A DNA stretch of 64,000 bases from NCBI RefSeq assembly GCF_002847345.1, contig NZ_LXFV01000034.1, positions 29,365 to 93,364 on the forward strand, given 5' to 3'. The position numbers and the translations under genes are program-made. How positions within the stretch are numbered: the first letter of the stretch is position 1; every line of letters begins with the position of its first letter. The notes below the pieces were generated by a model, which was not told the DNA's origin, made no database searches, and saw only the letters and a list, made by a program, of their open reading frames with translations. This document shows, in pieces, positions 1 through 8,035 of the stretch. This DNA comes from Pectobacterium peruviense (GTDB taxonomy: Bacteria > Pseudomonadota > Gammaproteobacteria > Enterobacterales > Enterobacteriaceae).

Positions 1-311
1 AACGGATTATCAAAGACGGCTTGCATGACAGTGCCAGACATGGCCAGACTGGCACCCACCAGCATCACGGCTAACGTTCTGGGTAATCGCAGTTGCCAGA
101 CAAAGAGTTGCTGCGCATCATCCAGCCAGGCTGTCGGCCAAATCCAGCGTTCCCCGGCGCACAGGCTTACAACCAGCGTGAGCACGAGAAACGCTAACAG
201 CAGTGCCAGACTCCGACGATCGCGTCTGCATTGCTGTTGTTTTAGCTGGCTGTAATGGGGCAATGGCGTCGCGTGTTTTAGCGTGGTATCGCCCAGCGGT
301 AATGGCTGCAT
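1..311 (-). CDS. btuC: Vitamin B12 ABC transporter permease BtuC (N-terminal part, runs off the left edge)
   Basis: BtuC is the inner-membrane permease of the BtuCDF importer, which moves cobalamin from the periplasm to the cytoplasm. Only about 103 N-terminal residues lie in the window. Read on the minus strand they include [27 protein letters not shown] and [12 protein letters not shown], which closely follow E. coli BtuC residues 28-90 from memory. The first membrane helix ([17 protein letters not shown]) is visible. The chosen ATG follows a GGTGA at suitable spacing and gives an N-terminus longer than E. coli's; a TTG 17 codons further in is an alternative. No cobalamin riboswitch is recognisable upstream. 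In E. coli the upstream neighbour is ihfA; here it is a methyltransferase gene 171 bases away. Confidence 0.85.
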   Translation of the reverse strand, partial: MQPLPLGDTTLKHATPLPHYSQLKQQQCRRDRRSLALLLAFLVLTLVVSLCAGERWIWPTAWLDDAQQLFVWQLRLPRTLAVMLVGASLAMSGTVMQAVFDNP

Positions 312-482
312 TGTTCACCGTAACAAGGAGTTCTGCGCAAGAAAAAGAGCGCAATAAGAGCATGTGCCATAACGGTTCACCGCATGAAACATCTCTAAAC
401 GTTGTCACGTATGTTAAACGATTTCACCTACCTTACACGCTTTTTCCTTTCTACCGCGACGCATTCAAAATGCATACAGCTA

Positions 483-1247
483 TTACTTGGTGCTGCATAC
501 CGCAATATAGTTAAGCTGGTTTCGATTACGGCGGAAGGTATGAAACATGTTGAAGAACATGCTGCGGTTTTCTTTTTTCAGCGCATTTTTTACGATACGC
601 GCCGCACCGGCCACGCCTTCATCATAAATCAGCCCTTGGGGCGTCAGCAGCGTCATCGCGCCGTTATCATAGTTGACCTTGCTAAAGCCAGACTCCTGAA
701 ACAGCGTAACCCAGCGCTCACGCAGCATCGGCTGAGCGTGTACGTTGATAGCCTTATGCATCTGTTCCACCGCCTGCAATGCTCCGGTGTCCTTCTCGGA
801 AAGCAGCATGATATCGTGGGTAATCAGGCGGCCGCCCGGTTTCAGCACGCGATAATATTCGGCAATAATGCGGCTCTTGGCCTTGTCAGCGTACATCGTC
901 AGCATGGCTTCATTAATCACCACGTCAAAGTGATTATCGGGAAACGGCAGTTCCAGCGCATTCGCCTGCATAATCGTGACCTGCGACGCCAGACCGTTCG
1001 CTGCGACATTTTCCTGCGCCTTCTGTAGCGCCGCTTTATCCATATCCGCGCCAATGACCTGACAGCCAAAACGCCGCGCGATTTCCATCGCCGTGGTGCC
1101 CATATTGCAGGCAACTTCCAGCACCACGCTGTCCGGCCGGAATCCCGCCTGACTGAGGAGCCACTCCGTTGCCTTTCTGCCACCGGGACGCAGACGTTTT
1201 TTCCCCAATCGGGCTAGAAATTTATGTCCTGCTTCATGATCGCTCAT
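483..1247 (-). CDS. Class I SAM-dependent methyltransferase
   Basis: A 254-residue soluble protein with a Rossmann-type methyltransferase fold. Motif I is VLEVACNMGTT (about residues 42-52), the acidic end of strand beta2 is GADMDKAAL, motif II is FDVVINEAMLTM, and a post-motif RVLKPGGRLITHDIMLL follows; together these fit the Methyltransf_11/25 type. The methyl acceptor cannot be named from sequence. The ATG follows AAGGAG at good spacing. The gene starts 38 bases downstream of a cupin gene on the same strand, so the two probably form an operon, and the pair is divergent from a Crp/Fnr regulator. A small-molecule or lipid methylase is as plausible as any other role. Confidence 0.85.
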   Translation of the reverse strand: MSDHEAGHKFLARLGKKRLRPGGRKATEWLLSQAGFRPDSVVLEVACNMGTTAMEIARRFGCQVIGADMDKAALQKAQENVAANGLASQVTIMQANALELPFPDNHFDVVINEAMLTMYADKAKSRIIAEYYRVLKPGGRLITHDIMLLSEKDTGALQAVEQMHKAINVHAQPMLRERWVTLFQESGFSKVNYDNGAMTLLTPQGLIYDEGVAGAARIVKNALKKENRSMFFNMFHTFRRNRNQLNYIAVCSTK

Positions 1248-1285
1248 ACTGTCACTCCTTAATTCTGTGTTATCGCCGTAGCCGT

Positions 1286-1627
1286 TTACTGAGCTTTCAG
1301 CGTCTTCAACATGGTCAGCAACATACGTGATGACTGCTGCGCATCAACGGCATGAGGGATATTGGCAGGCATACGCACCAGCGTGCCGGGCTGTGCGACA
1401 ACGGGTTCACCCCCGATCGTAAGCAATAATTCACCTTCAAGTACCATAACCAGTGCATCATAAGGCGCACTGTGTTCGCTCAACCCCTGCCCTTGATCGA
1501 AGGCAAACAGCGTAACATTGCCGCCGTCGGTACGTGCCAATACGCGGCTGGCAATACCGTGTTCGGTTGGGGTAATCAATTCGTGGAGAACCAGCGCCTG
1601 TGCCGCCGGAAGAGTATTGTCTTTCAT
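1286..1627 (-). CDS. Small cupin-domain protein
   Basis: A single-domain cupin of 113 residues. The two cupin motifs are visible as GLSEHSAPYDALVMVLEGE (about 49-67) and PGTLVRMPANIPHAV (about 80-94). The first motif keeps only one of the usual two histidines and the second keeps its terminal histidine, so the metal site, if present, is incomplete or unusual. Cupins of this size often bind small ligands or metals or act as sensors; no substrate can be assigned. The start has a GGAG ribosome-binding site. It is the first gene of a probable two-gene operon with the methyltransferase and is divergent from the Crp/Fnr regulator across 116 bases. Confidence 0.8.
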   Translation of the reverse strand: MKDNTLPAAQALVLHELITPTEHGIASRVLARTDGGNVTLFAFDQGQGLSEHSAPYDALVMVLEGELLLTIGGEPVVAQPGTLVRMPANIPHAVDAQQSSRMLLTMLKTLKAQ

Positions 1628-1669
1628 GGAAACGCTCCGCTATTTTCGATTCAGCGTGCCGTGATTTTG

Positions 1670-1688
1670 CTTGCTGAATTCATGCAAG
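1670..1688. promoter_or_regulatory. Near-palindromic candidate operator between cupin and Crp/Fnr genes
   Basis: The sequence CTTGCTGAATTCATGCAAG has a palindromic TGAATTCA core flanked by TTGC and GCAA arms that are offset by one base. It sits in the 116-base divergent intergenic region, about 55 bases before the regulator start and 43 bases before the cupin start. Crp/Fnr proteins bind dyad sites of this general size, so it may be the binding site of the adjacent regulator. The assignment rests on position and symmetry only. Confidence 0.3.
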
Positions 1689-1743
1689 TGATTATTATTT
1701 TCATTTACTAGCTTGATGGTAATACCAGCCTCTGGGAGGGCAA

Positions 1744-2460
1744 ATGACATTTGTCAAAAAGGCGCTATCGCCCGATGAATACGGCGACGTGCTGTTTCAG
1801 CATGACTGGATGCGCGGCGAACCCAGCGACGTGGTGTGTGAACTATTAGCCAAAAGCGAGCGTCTGTTTTTCCGGCAGGATGACGTCCTGTTTCGCGAAG
1901 GCGACAAAATGCAGCACTGTTTGCTGGTTGAAACGGGGAAATTGCAGGCTTTTCGCCATACCTATGGCGGAGACGAGAAAATTTTCGGGCAGTTTGAACG
2001 TGGAGAATTTGTCGCCATCGCCGCCGTATTTATGGATCACGGCCGCTTCCCGATGAATATCCGTGCGCTGAGCGACGGGCACACGCTGATGATTCCGCGA
2101 CAGGATATTCATCAGTTTTGTTTGCAACGCCCAGAGCTAGCGCTGCGTCTGCTCAACTATCTGGGCAAAAAGCTCTACTCGACGATCAACCAAATCGACT
2201 GGCTGACCTCCAGCTCCGCGCCACAGCGTCTGGCAGATTACCTGCTGCGGCAGCATCACATTCAGCAAACTCAACACCTGACATTGCCGGTGAGCCGCGG
2301 CCAGCTCGCTACATCATTGGGGATGCGCGGTGAAACATTGAGTCGATTAATGTCAGACTGGAAGCGGCAAGGCCACATTACCTATCGGGGCCATCAGGTA
2401 GAATTGTGCGATCTGAATTATCTGAAAGCGTTGGCTGCCGAGGCCAGACGGACATTCTGA
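1744..2460 (+). CDS. Crp/Fnr-family transcriptional regulator
   Basis: A 238-residue regulator with an N-terminal cyclic-nucleotide-binding-like beta roll (about 35-150; VLFREGDKMQHCLLVETGKLQAF split across strands) and a C-terminal winged helix-turn-helix of the Crp type (recognition region VSRGQLATSLGMRGETLSRL, about 186-205). No Fnr-type N-terminal cysteine cluster is present, and the cAMP-contacting R-S/T motif of Crp is not evident, so the effector is unknown. The start follows GGGAGGG. It is transcribed away from the cupin-methyltransferase operon, which is its most likely target. Confidence 0.88.
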   Translation: MTFVKKALSPDEYGDVLFQHDWMRGEPSDVVCELLAKSERLFFRQDDVLFREGDKMQHCLLVETGKLQAFRHTYGGDEKIFGQFERGEFVAIAAVFMDHGRFPMNIRALSDGHTLMIPRQDIHQFCLQRPELALRLLNYLGKKLYSTINQIDWLTSSSAPQRLADYLLRQHHIQQTQHLTLPVSRGQLATSLGMRGETLSRLMSDWKRQGHITYRGHQVELCDLNYLKALAAEARRTF

Positions 2461-2589
2461 CCGTTCAGACTGACTATGATAAGGCTTTGTAAGATGAGGC
2501 ATAGCGGTGCTATAGAACAATTTTGGATATGTATTTTGACAATTGTCATTCCCCCATCATCGAATTATCAACTACGCTTAGCTTACATT

Positions 2590-2608
2590 GATGAGAATAA
2601 CTCTCATT
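2590..2608. promoter_or_regulatory. Candidate Fur box
   Basis: GATGAGAATAACTCTCATT contains TGAGAAT-A-ACTCTCA, a 7-1-7 dyad with one mismatch to a perfect palindrome. It closely resembles the TGATAATNATTATCA class of Fur sites known in gamma-proteobacteria. It lies about 50 bases before the small cysteine-rich gene and 130 bases after the Crp/Fnr gene. Fur control is inferred from the motif alone. Confidence 0.55.
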
Positions 2609-2616
2609 AGCATAAT

Positions 2617-2642
2617 TATCTCATTAACATCGTAATGAGATA
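2617..2642. repeat. Perfect 10-bp inverted repeat upstream of the small cysteine-rich gene
   Basis: TATCTCATTA and TAATGAGATA form a perfect 10-base inverted repeat separated by the 6 bases ACATCG. It ends 16 bases before the ATG of the small ORF and just before its GAGGG ribosome-binding site. It could be a second operator (the arms resemble Fur half-sites) or an mRNA hairpin close to the translation start. Confidence 0.7.
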
Positions 2643-2658
2643 CCGTGAGGGTAACGCT

Positions 2659-2889
2659 ATGCTGGGCTTTTTCCGACGAACCTTATCTCTTCATGGAGCA
2701 CAGTCACGCCATGACAGCCAACAGCCGCCGCAGACGGTCTCGCCGACAGAAACCGCTGCGCATACTCGCTGTAGCGAGAGTGAATATTGTTTCTTTAATC
2801 ACGCCGCCATGTTGCCTTTCGATCAGCTTGACGAATGTTGCTGCGGCAACGATCGGCAAGAGAAAACGCCATCTTCATACGATTCATGA
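2659..2889 (+). CDS. Small cysteine-rich protein behind a Fur-type site
   Basis: A 76-residue product that I do not recognise. It begins MLGFFRRTLSLHG and ends with an acidic, cysteine-rich tail containing LDECCCGND; two more cysteines lie at about residues 38 and 44 (TRCSESEYCFF). A three-cysteine cluster with nearby acids suggests metal or Fe-S chemistry but does not prove it. The ATG was chosen because GAGGG lies 7-8 bases before it; the frame is also open eight codons further upstream, from 2635. An overlapping frame (2645-2908) lacks that start context. The Fur-like box and the inverted repeat upstream suggest iron-dependent expression. No homologue is claimed. Confidence 0.55.
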   Translation: MLGFFRRTLSLHGAQSRHDSQQPPQTVSPTETAAHTRCSESEYCFFNHAAMLPFDQLDECCCGNDRQEKTPSSYDS

Positions 2890-2911
2890 CGTTTTCACGT
2901 TTTGCTGATGG

Positions 2912-3742
2912 TTAAAATTTGATGCTTTTGCCACGCGTCAGCCAGGCACCGACAAACTCGGGCACGACGGTGCTCGCGGGGCCGTAAATTTTTTCATCAA
3001 ACTGGCTTTCTACCTGGCTAGGTTCGAGATTCAGCTCTAGCGTGTAGGCTCCATGCGAGTGAGCTTCATGAACAAAACCTGCGGCGGGATAGACATGCCC
3101 CGACGTACCAATCGCAATAAAGTAGTCCGCCTGCGACAGCGCATGGTAAATCTTGTCCATGTGCAGCGGCATTTCGCCAAACCACACGACATGCGGGCGT
3201 AACGGCGCGGGAAATTGACAGCAGTGGCAGCGTTCACCGACGGCGAGATCGTCCGTCCACTCAAAAATCTGTCCACTCTGGCTACAGCGTATTTTCAGTA
3301 ACTCACCATGCATATGAATCACCCGCTGGCTACCAGCTCGCTCATGCAGGTTATCGATGTTCTGTGTGATCAGTTGGAAATTGTCTTCCAGCATCGCTTC
3401 CAGATTCGCCAAGGCCAGATGCGCGGCATTCGGCACAATTTCCGGCTGCTGTAATTGACGACGACGGGCGTTATAAAATTCCTGCACCAGTTCGGGATTA
3501 CGTTGAAAGCCTTCAGGCGTCGCGACATCCTCAACTCGGTGCTCTTCCCACAGACCATCGGCTGCGCGAAAAGTACGAATACCCGATTCCGCTGAAATGC
3601 CTGCGCCCGTCAGTACCACAACGCGCGGCTTTTTCACTTCGCTTGCAGCCAGATAATCACGATGGAAAATACGCGCCCGAAGACGCTGTTGCCGCATACG
3701 CTTTCCCTTATGAAAACGCCCTAATCGTTGACGCGTATACAT
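2912..3742 (-). CDS. cobB: NAD-dependent protein deacylase (sirtuin) CobB
   Basis: A 276-residue class III sirtuin that removes acetyl and succinyl groups from protein lysines using NAD+ in the cytoplasm. Visible motifs are [16 protein letters not shown] (NAD binding, about 45-60), [12 protein letters not shown], the catalytic H in VIHMHGE, a zinc-site region with CHCC, and [11 protein letters not shown] with the Tyr/Arg-type acyl-lysine pocket upstream (ARRRQ). The basic N-terminal extension before the fold matches the long form of E. coli CobB. The ATG is preceded by GGAG. It lies 11 bases after nagK in the same order as E. coli, probably in one transcript with lolCDE-nagK. Confidence 0.97.
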   Translation of the reverse strand: MYTRQRLGRFHKGKRMRQQRLRARIFHRDYLAASEVKKPRVVVLTGAGISAESGIRTFRAADGLWEEHRVEDVATPEGFQRNPELVQEFYNARRRQLQQPEIVPNAAHLALANLEAMLEDNFQLITQNIDNLHERAGSQRVIHMHGELLKIRCSQSGQIFEWTDDLAVGERCHCCQFPAPLRPHVVWFGEMPLHMDKIYHALSQADYFIAIGTSGHVYPAAGFVHEAHSHGAYTLELNLEPSQVESQFDEKIYGPASTVVPEFVGAWLTRGKSIKF

Positions 3743-3753
3743 ACTTTCTCCAG

Positions 3754-4665
3754 CTAGTTATCCATTAAGTGTAGCAATGCCGCGCCACGTACGCCGCCCG
3801 CATCGCCATGACGCGCTTTCTCTATACGTGGCAGTTTCGCAATCGGTAAAAGTCGCGAAGGGAGACGCGTCGGCAGAATTTGATAAATTTCGTCAAAATT
3901 CGACAAGCCGCCGCCCAATACCAACAAGTGCGGATCGAACAAGGTTAGTAAATTGCCCAAACAGGCCGCCAGCAAATCCATAAAACGGTCGACAAATTCC
4001 AGCGCTTTTTCTTCTCCGCCACGATAGTGCCGAATGATAGTTACCGCTGGCAGGGCTTCGCCATACAGATGTTCGTATAACCATTCAAAACCGCGACCGG
4101 AAATATAGTTTTCGATACAGCCGAATTGCCCACAGCCGCATTTCACACGGGGAATATCCACGCCGATGATATCTAATGCGTCTGACGGCAGGCGGAAATG
4201 GCCAAACTCACCTGCGATGCCGTTGCGCCCCTCCACCGGCCGCCCGTTAATCACCAGTCCCCCCCCCAGTCCCGTGCCCAGAATCAATCCTAACACGACA
4301 GGATAGGAACGAAATTCCGCGTCCCAAGCCTCCGACAGCACAAAACAGTTGGCGTCGTTGCTAATGCGAACGTCGCGCTGCAAGCGCTGTGACAAGTCAA
4401 TCCGCAGCGGTTTTCCCATCGTCGCAGGCAGGTTAGCGGTGAATAACGCCCCGCTTTCATTCTGGATGCCCGGCACGCCGATACCCACGCTCCCCAGCAC
4501 GTCAACCTGTGCGTCGGCTTCATGCACCAGATCGACCAGCGTAGTGAGCAAATCATCATAATTATTGCGCGGAGTCGGCACCCGCTTTTGCCACACCTTA
4601 TTCAACTCAGCGTCGAACACGCCCAGCTCGATTTTCGTACCGCCCATGTCAAAACCGTAGTACAT
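3754..4665 (-). CDS. nagK: N-acetyl-D-glucosamine kinase NagK
   Basis: A 303-residue ROK-family kinase that phosphorylates GlcNAc released during cell-wall turnover. The N-terminal phosphate-binding motif is [16 protein letters not shown]. The ROK signature region is [24 protein letters not shown] followed by GEFGHFRLP, and the zinc-binding cysteines lie in [12 protein letters not shown]. It fits functionally with nagZ elsewhere in the window, since both serve peptidoglycan amino-sugar recycling. The start has AAGGAG upstream. It sits between lolE and cobB as in E. coli; a short repeat remnant separates it from lolE. Confidence 0.96.
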   Translation of the reverse strand: MYYGFDMGGTKIELGVFDAELNKVWQKRVPTPRNNYDDLLTTLVDLVHEADAQVDVLGSVGIGVPGIQNESGALFTANLPATMGKPLRIDLSQRLQRDVRISNDANCFVLSEAWDAEFRSYPVVLGLILGTGLGGGLVINGRPVEGRNGIAGEFGHFRLPSDALDIIGVDIPRVKCGCGQFGCIENYISGRGFEWLYEHLYGEALPAVTIIRHYRGGEEKALEFVDRFMDLLAACLGNLLTLFDPHLLVLGGGLSNFDEIYQILPTRLPSRLLPIAKLPRIEKARHGDAGGVRGAALLHLMDN

Positions 4666-4707
4666 GACTGCTCCTTAGGGTGTGTTCGCATTGCCACACG
4701 ATAGGGA

Positions 4708-4746
4708 ATATCCCCGTCATCTCTCAAGCCGCATGTGCGTTGGCTT
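4708..4746. repeat. Truncated end of a mosaic intergenic repeat (nagK-lolE gap)
   Basis: ATATCCCCGTCATCTCTCAAG followed by CCGCATGTGCGTTGGC lines up with the left end of the longer element at 19641 (ATATCCGTCATACTTCAAGC then TGCTTGTGCGTTGGC). The rest of the element is missing. It fills most of the 84-base gap after the lolE stop codon. This looks like a solo end or an internally deleted copy of the same repeat family. Confidence 0.6.
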
Positions 4747-4749
4747 GTC

Positions 4750-5997
4750 TTACTGTCCGCTCAACACGCGGGCTGGGTCAATCCGACTGGCGCGCCGCGC
4801 CGGATACCAGCTGGCAATCAGGCTTAGCACCAGCGACGTACCCAATACGATAAACACATCCATCAGATGTAATTCCGACGGCAAGAAATCAATAAAATAG
4901 ATATCGCCGGACAGCAGTTTATGGCCGATGAGTGCTTCAATACCGCGAATAATCGGCGTCAGTTGCAAGGTGGCGATCACGCCAACCACAGCGCCTATCA
5001 CACTGCCCAACAGCCCGGCCAATAGCCCGTACCAAATAAAGATAGCCCGAATCAGCCCATCTGACGCACCCAGCGTACGCAGGACGGCGATATCGCCACT
5101 TTTATCCTTCACCGCCATCACCAGCGTTGAAACAATATTAAAACAGGCCACGCCGATCACCAGGATCATCGCCAGATACATGATGGTTCTCACCATCTGG
5201 ATGTCCCGATACATATAACCATAGGTACCAATCCAACTGCGAATGTGGACATAGAGATTCGAGGCTTTGCCTGCATCGCGCACCAGTTTATTGGCAGAGA
5301 ACACGTCGTTGGCCTTGATAGCGATCCCCGTCACGCTCTGCCCCATATCCAGATACTGCTGGGCATCCGCAAGCGGAATCAACGCTAAGCTATGATCGAG
5401 CTGACCACTCAGCTGCAAAATACCGCTGACGTGGAGCCGGATGCGTTTAGGCTGCATCAACTTCATTTCCGGGTCGCTGTTCGGGATCATCACCGTGACC
5501 CAATCCCCTTGGGAAACATTCAGCGTTTTTGCCACGCCTTGACCGATAATGACCTGCTGCTCACCTGGGCGAAACTGCTGCCAGGCATCATTGAGAACGT
5601 ACTTAGGTAACGCACTGAGGTGTATTTCTTGTTGCGGATCGACGCCTTTTACCTGAATTGCCTGAAGTTTAGCGCCGTTCTCTAACAACCCGGTGAAATT
5701 GATATAAGGCGCGGCGGCAGCGACACCGGGCACCTGCTCGATGGTAGGCAGGATGTCCTGCCAACCATCAAAAGGCTGATTAACTGGCTCGATCTCGCCA
5801 TGTGGCACCACCGCAAGAATGCGGTTATTCAGTTCACGCTCAAACCCATTCATCGCACTCAGGCCGAGAATCAACACCGCCACGCCGAGGGCGATACCCA
5901 GCGTCGAAATGACTGAAATCAGCGAAACCATGCCGCCACGCCGACGGCCACGGCTAAATCGCAGGCCAATCTGCAACGAGAGCGGAGGAAAGGTCAT
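4750..5997 (-). CDS. lolE: Lipoprotein-releasing ABC transporter permease LolE
   Basis: A 415-residue inner-membrane protein that, with LolC and LolD, extracts outer-membrane lipoproteins from the inner membrane and hands them to LolA. It has an N-terminal membrane helix ([24 protein letters not shown]), a large periplasmic domain (about 50-260) and three C-terminal helices of the FtsX type (from [17 protein letters not shown] onward). Length matches the family. Its ATG overlaps the lolD stop as ATGA, typical of translational coupling. Confidence 0.97.
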   Translation of the reverse strand: MTFPPLSLQIGLRFSRGRRRGGMVSLISVISTLGIALGVAVLILGLSAMNGFERELNNRILAVVPHGEIEPVNQPFDGWQDILPTIEQVPGVAAAAPYINFTGLLENGAKLQAIQVKGVDPQQEIHLSALPKYVLNDAWQQFRPGEQQVIIGQGVAKTLNVSQGDWVTVMIPNSDPEMKLMQPKRIRLHVSGILQLSGQLDHSLALIPLADAQQYLDMGQSVTGIAIKANDVFSANKLVRDAGKASNLYVHIRSWIGTYGYMYRDIQMVRTIMYLAMILVIGVACFNIVSTLVMAVKDKSGDIAVLRTLGASDGLIRAIFIWYGLLAGLLGSVIGAVVGVIATLQLTPIIRGIEALIGHKLLSGDIYFIDFLPSELHLMDVFIVLGTSLVLSLIASWYPARRASRIDPARVLSGQ

Positions 5998-6701
5998 TGC
6001 CGCGCTCCCATCAGGGTCAGTTCCTGCTGCAATTGACCGTCACGCATTTCCAGTTGGCGGTTCAGTCGACCAGCCAATTGCAGGTCATGCGTCACCACTA
6101 GAAAGGCGGTGCCTTGACGAACGTTCAGTTCCCCCAGCAGTTCAAAGATGGTATCTGCTGTACGCTGATCGAGGTTACCGGTCGGTTCATCCGCCAGTAC
6201 CAGCGACGGGCTGTTAACCAACGCTCTGGCAATAGCGACACGCTGCCGTTCACCGCCGGACAGCTCCGATGAACGGTGGTGACTACGCGCTTCCAGTCCG
6301 ACAGCCGCCAGCATTTCGCGTGCTTTATCCTGCGCCTGTGAAGTCGGTACTTTGCCAATCAGCAACGGCATCGCCACGTTTTCCAGCGCGGTGAAATCCG
6401 GCAGAAGGTGATGGAATTGATAAATAAAACCCAGTTCACGATTGCGCAAATCTGCTTTTGCTGCCGCTGAGAGCGTGCTCAACGGTTGACCTTTAAAGAT
6501 AACCTCACCCGACGTCGGCGTATCTAATCCGCCCAGCACATGCAGCAGCGTACTTTTGCCCGAGCCAGAACTCCCGACTATCGCCATCATCTCACCGCTG
6601 CTCATCTCAAAAGATACATCGCGCAGCACATCGGTAGACAGCTTGCCGTCCTGATAACGCTTGGACAAATTAGTACACTGCAATAATGATAAATCACTCA
6701 T
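5994..6701 (-). CDS. lolD: Lipoprotein-releasing ABC transporter ATPase LolD
   Basis: A 235-residue cytoplasmic ATPase that powers LolCE. Walker A is GSSGSGKS (about 43-50), the ABC signature is LSGGERQR, Walker B is [12 protein letters not shown], and the switch histidine is in VVTHD. The start at MSDLSLLQC was chosen because it matches other LolD N-termini and overlaps the end of lolC by 8 bases (ATGAGTGA); a longer reading from 6770 would overlap lolC by 77 bases and is unlikely. Confidence 0.97.
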   Translation of the reverse strand: MSDLSLLQCTNLSKRYQDGKLSTDVLRDVSFEMSSGEMMAIVGSSGSGKSTLLHVLGGLDTPTSGEVIFKGQPLSTLSAAAKADLRNRELGFIYQFHHLLPDFTALENVAMPLLIGKVPTSQAQDKAREMLAAVGLEARSHHRSSELSGGERQRVAIARALVNSPSLVLADEPTGNLDQRTADTIFELLGELNVRQGTAFLVVTHDLQLAGRLNRQLEMRDGQLQQELTLMGARQ

Positions 6702-7896
6702 AACGTAAAGCCTCAGCGGGTTGAACGGTGGCAGCGCGCCATGATGGATAAAGTGTCGATAAGAGGGCAATCACCATCGCAGAAATGGCGATCGTCACCA
6801 CCTGCATGGGATCAATATCCACTGGCAACGCGGCACCATCCAGTAATACGCCCAGCACTGGCATCAGCGTATTCAGTTGGCTGGCCAATAATGCCCCCAG
6901 CAATGCCCCTAACAACGCGCCAACAATGCCAGCGCTGCCCCCCTGCACCATAAACACCGCCATCACCTGACGTTGAGTCAGCCCCTGCGTTTGCAGAATG
7001 GCGACCTCTCCCTGTTTTTCCATCACCAGTAAGCCCAGCGAGGTAATAATATTGAACGCGGCCACGGCCACGATCAGACTGAGCAACAGCCCCATCATGT
7101 TTTTCTCCATGCGCACGGCCTGAAATAGCTCACCTTTACGCTCGCGCCAGTCTTTCCAGACCGTGCCTTCCGGCAGCGTTTGCGTACTCAACGTATCGAC
7201 CGACAGCGGCTTTTCCAGCCACAAACGCCAACCGGTAATGTGGTTCGCCGGGTAGCGCATCAGCCGTGAGGCATCCTGTTGGTTCACCAACAGTTGGTAG
7301 CTATCTACTTCACTGTTGGCAGCAAAGGTTCCAGCAACGATGAAGATACGCTGGCTGGGAATACGCCCCATCGGCGTCAGTTGGCTAGCACTCGTCACCA
7401 TCATGCGGATTTGATCGCCAGCGTTAACACCCAGTTGATCGGCCAGTTTCTCACCCAAAATGGCTTGATACTGACCAGGTTGAAGCTGCTGCTGTTTGAC
7501 GTTGACCAGATAGCGTGACAGCGGTTCCTTCTCGTCAGGGTCGATCCCCAACATCACGCCGACCGCAACGCTGCGGGCGCTTTGCAGCACCACATCGCCC
7601 GTCGTCAGCGGCGCAACACGCGTTACGCCGTCCAGCGAGTCTAAAGAGGAAGCAGGAATTAAGGCCGGGTTCAGCGAACCTTGCGGCGTAGAGATCACCG
7701 CTTGAGGCATCACGCCCAGAATATTGCCTTCCAGTTCGCGCTCGAAGCCGTTCATGACGGAAAGCACGGTGACCAGCGCCATCACGCCCAGCGTGATGCC
7801 AATGGCGGATAACCAGGAGACAAACCGGCCAAAGCGGTCTGATGCACGCCCACGCATATAACGCAGGCCAATAAATAAAGCGACAGGTTGATACAT
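6694..7896 (-). CDS. lolC: Lipoprotein-releasing ABC transporter permease LolC
   Basis: A 400-residue partner of LolE with the same architecture: an N-terminal helix ([27 protein letters not shown] region), a periplasmic domain, and C-terminal helices ([22 protein letters not shown], and a glycine/alanine-rich [15 protein letters not shown] helix). It provides the periplasmic platform for LolA. It is the first gene of the lolCDE-nagK-cobB run, divergent from mfd across 139 bases. Confidence 0.96.
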   Translation of the reverse strand: MYQPVALFIGLRYMRGRASDRFGRFVSWLSAIGITLGVMALVTVLSVMNGFERELEGNILGVMPQAVISTPQGSLNPALIPASSLDSLDGVTRVAPLTTGDVVLQSARSVAVGVMLGIDPDEKEPLSRYLVNVKQQQLQPGQYQAILGEKLADQLGVNAGDQIRMMVTSASQLTPMGRIPSQRIFIVAGTFAANSEVDSYQLLVNQQDASRLMRYPANHITGWRLWLEKPLSVDTLSTQTLPEGTVWKDWRERKGELFQAVRMEKNMMGLLLSLIVAVAAFNIITSLGLLVMEKQGEVAILQTQGLTQRQVMAVFMVQGGSAGIVGALLGALLGALLASQLNTLMPVLGVLLDGAALPVDIDPMQVVTIAISAMVIALLSTLYPSWRAATVQPAEALRYE

Positions 7897-8035
7897 GAAA
7901 TCCGTCTGGATAAGGTTGCCAAAGCAAAGTGATCAAGGATAATAAAGGGTAGTACTGCTTTATGGAACCCTAACACCCTCACTCTACGGCTTTTTCTTGG
8001 CTGGATGCAGGGAGGCGAGACCCGATAATCAGATG

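Noticed and set aside
312..482. Cobalamin riboswitch upstream of btuC
   Set aside because: No B12-box or similar conserved segments were found in the 171-base gap.
2645..2908. Alternative frame over the small cysteine-rich gene
   Set aside because: It lacks a start with proper ribosome-binding site spacing; the other frame has GAGGG at the right distance.
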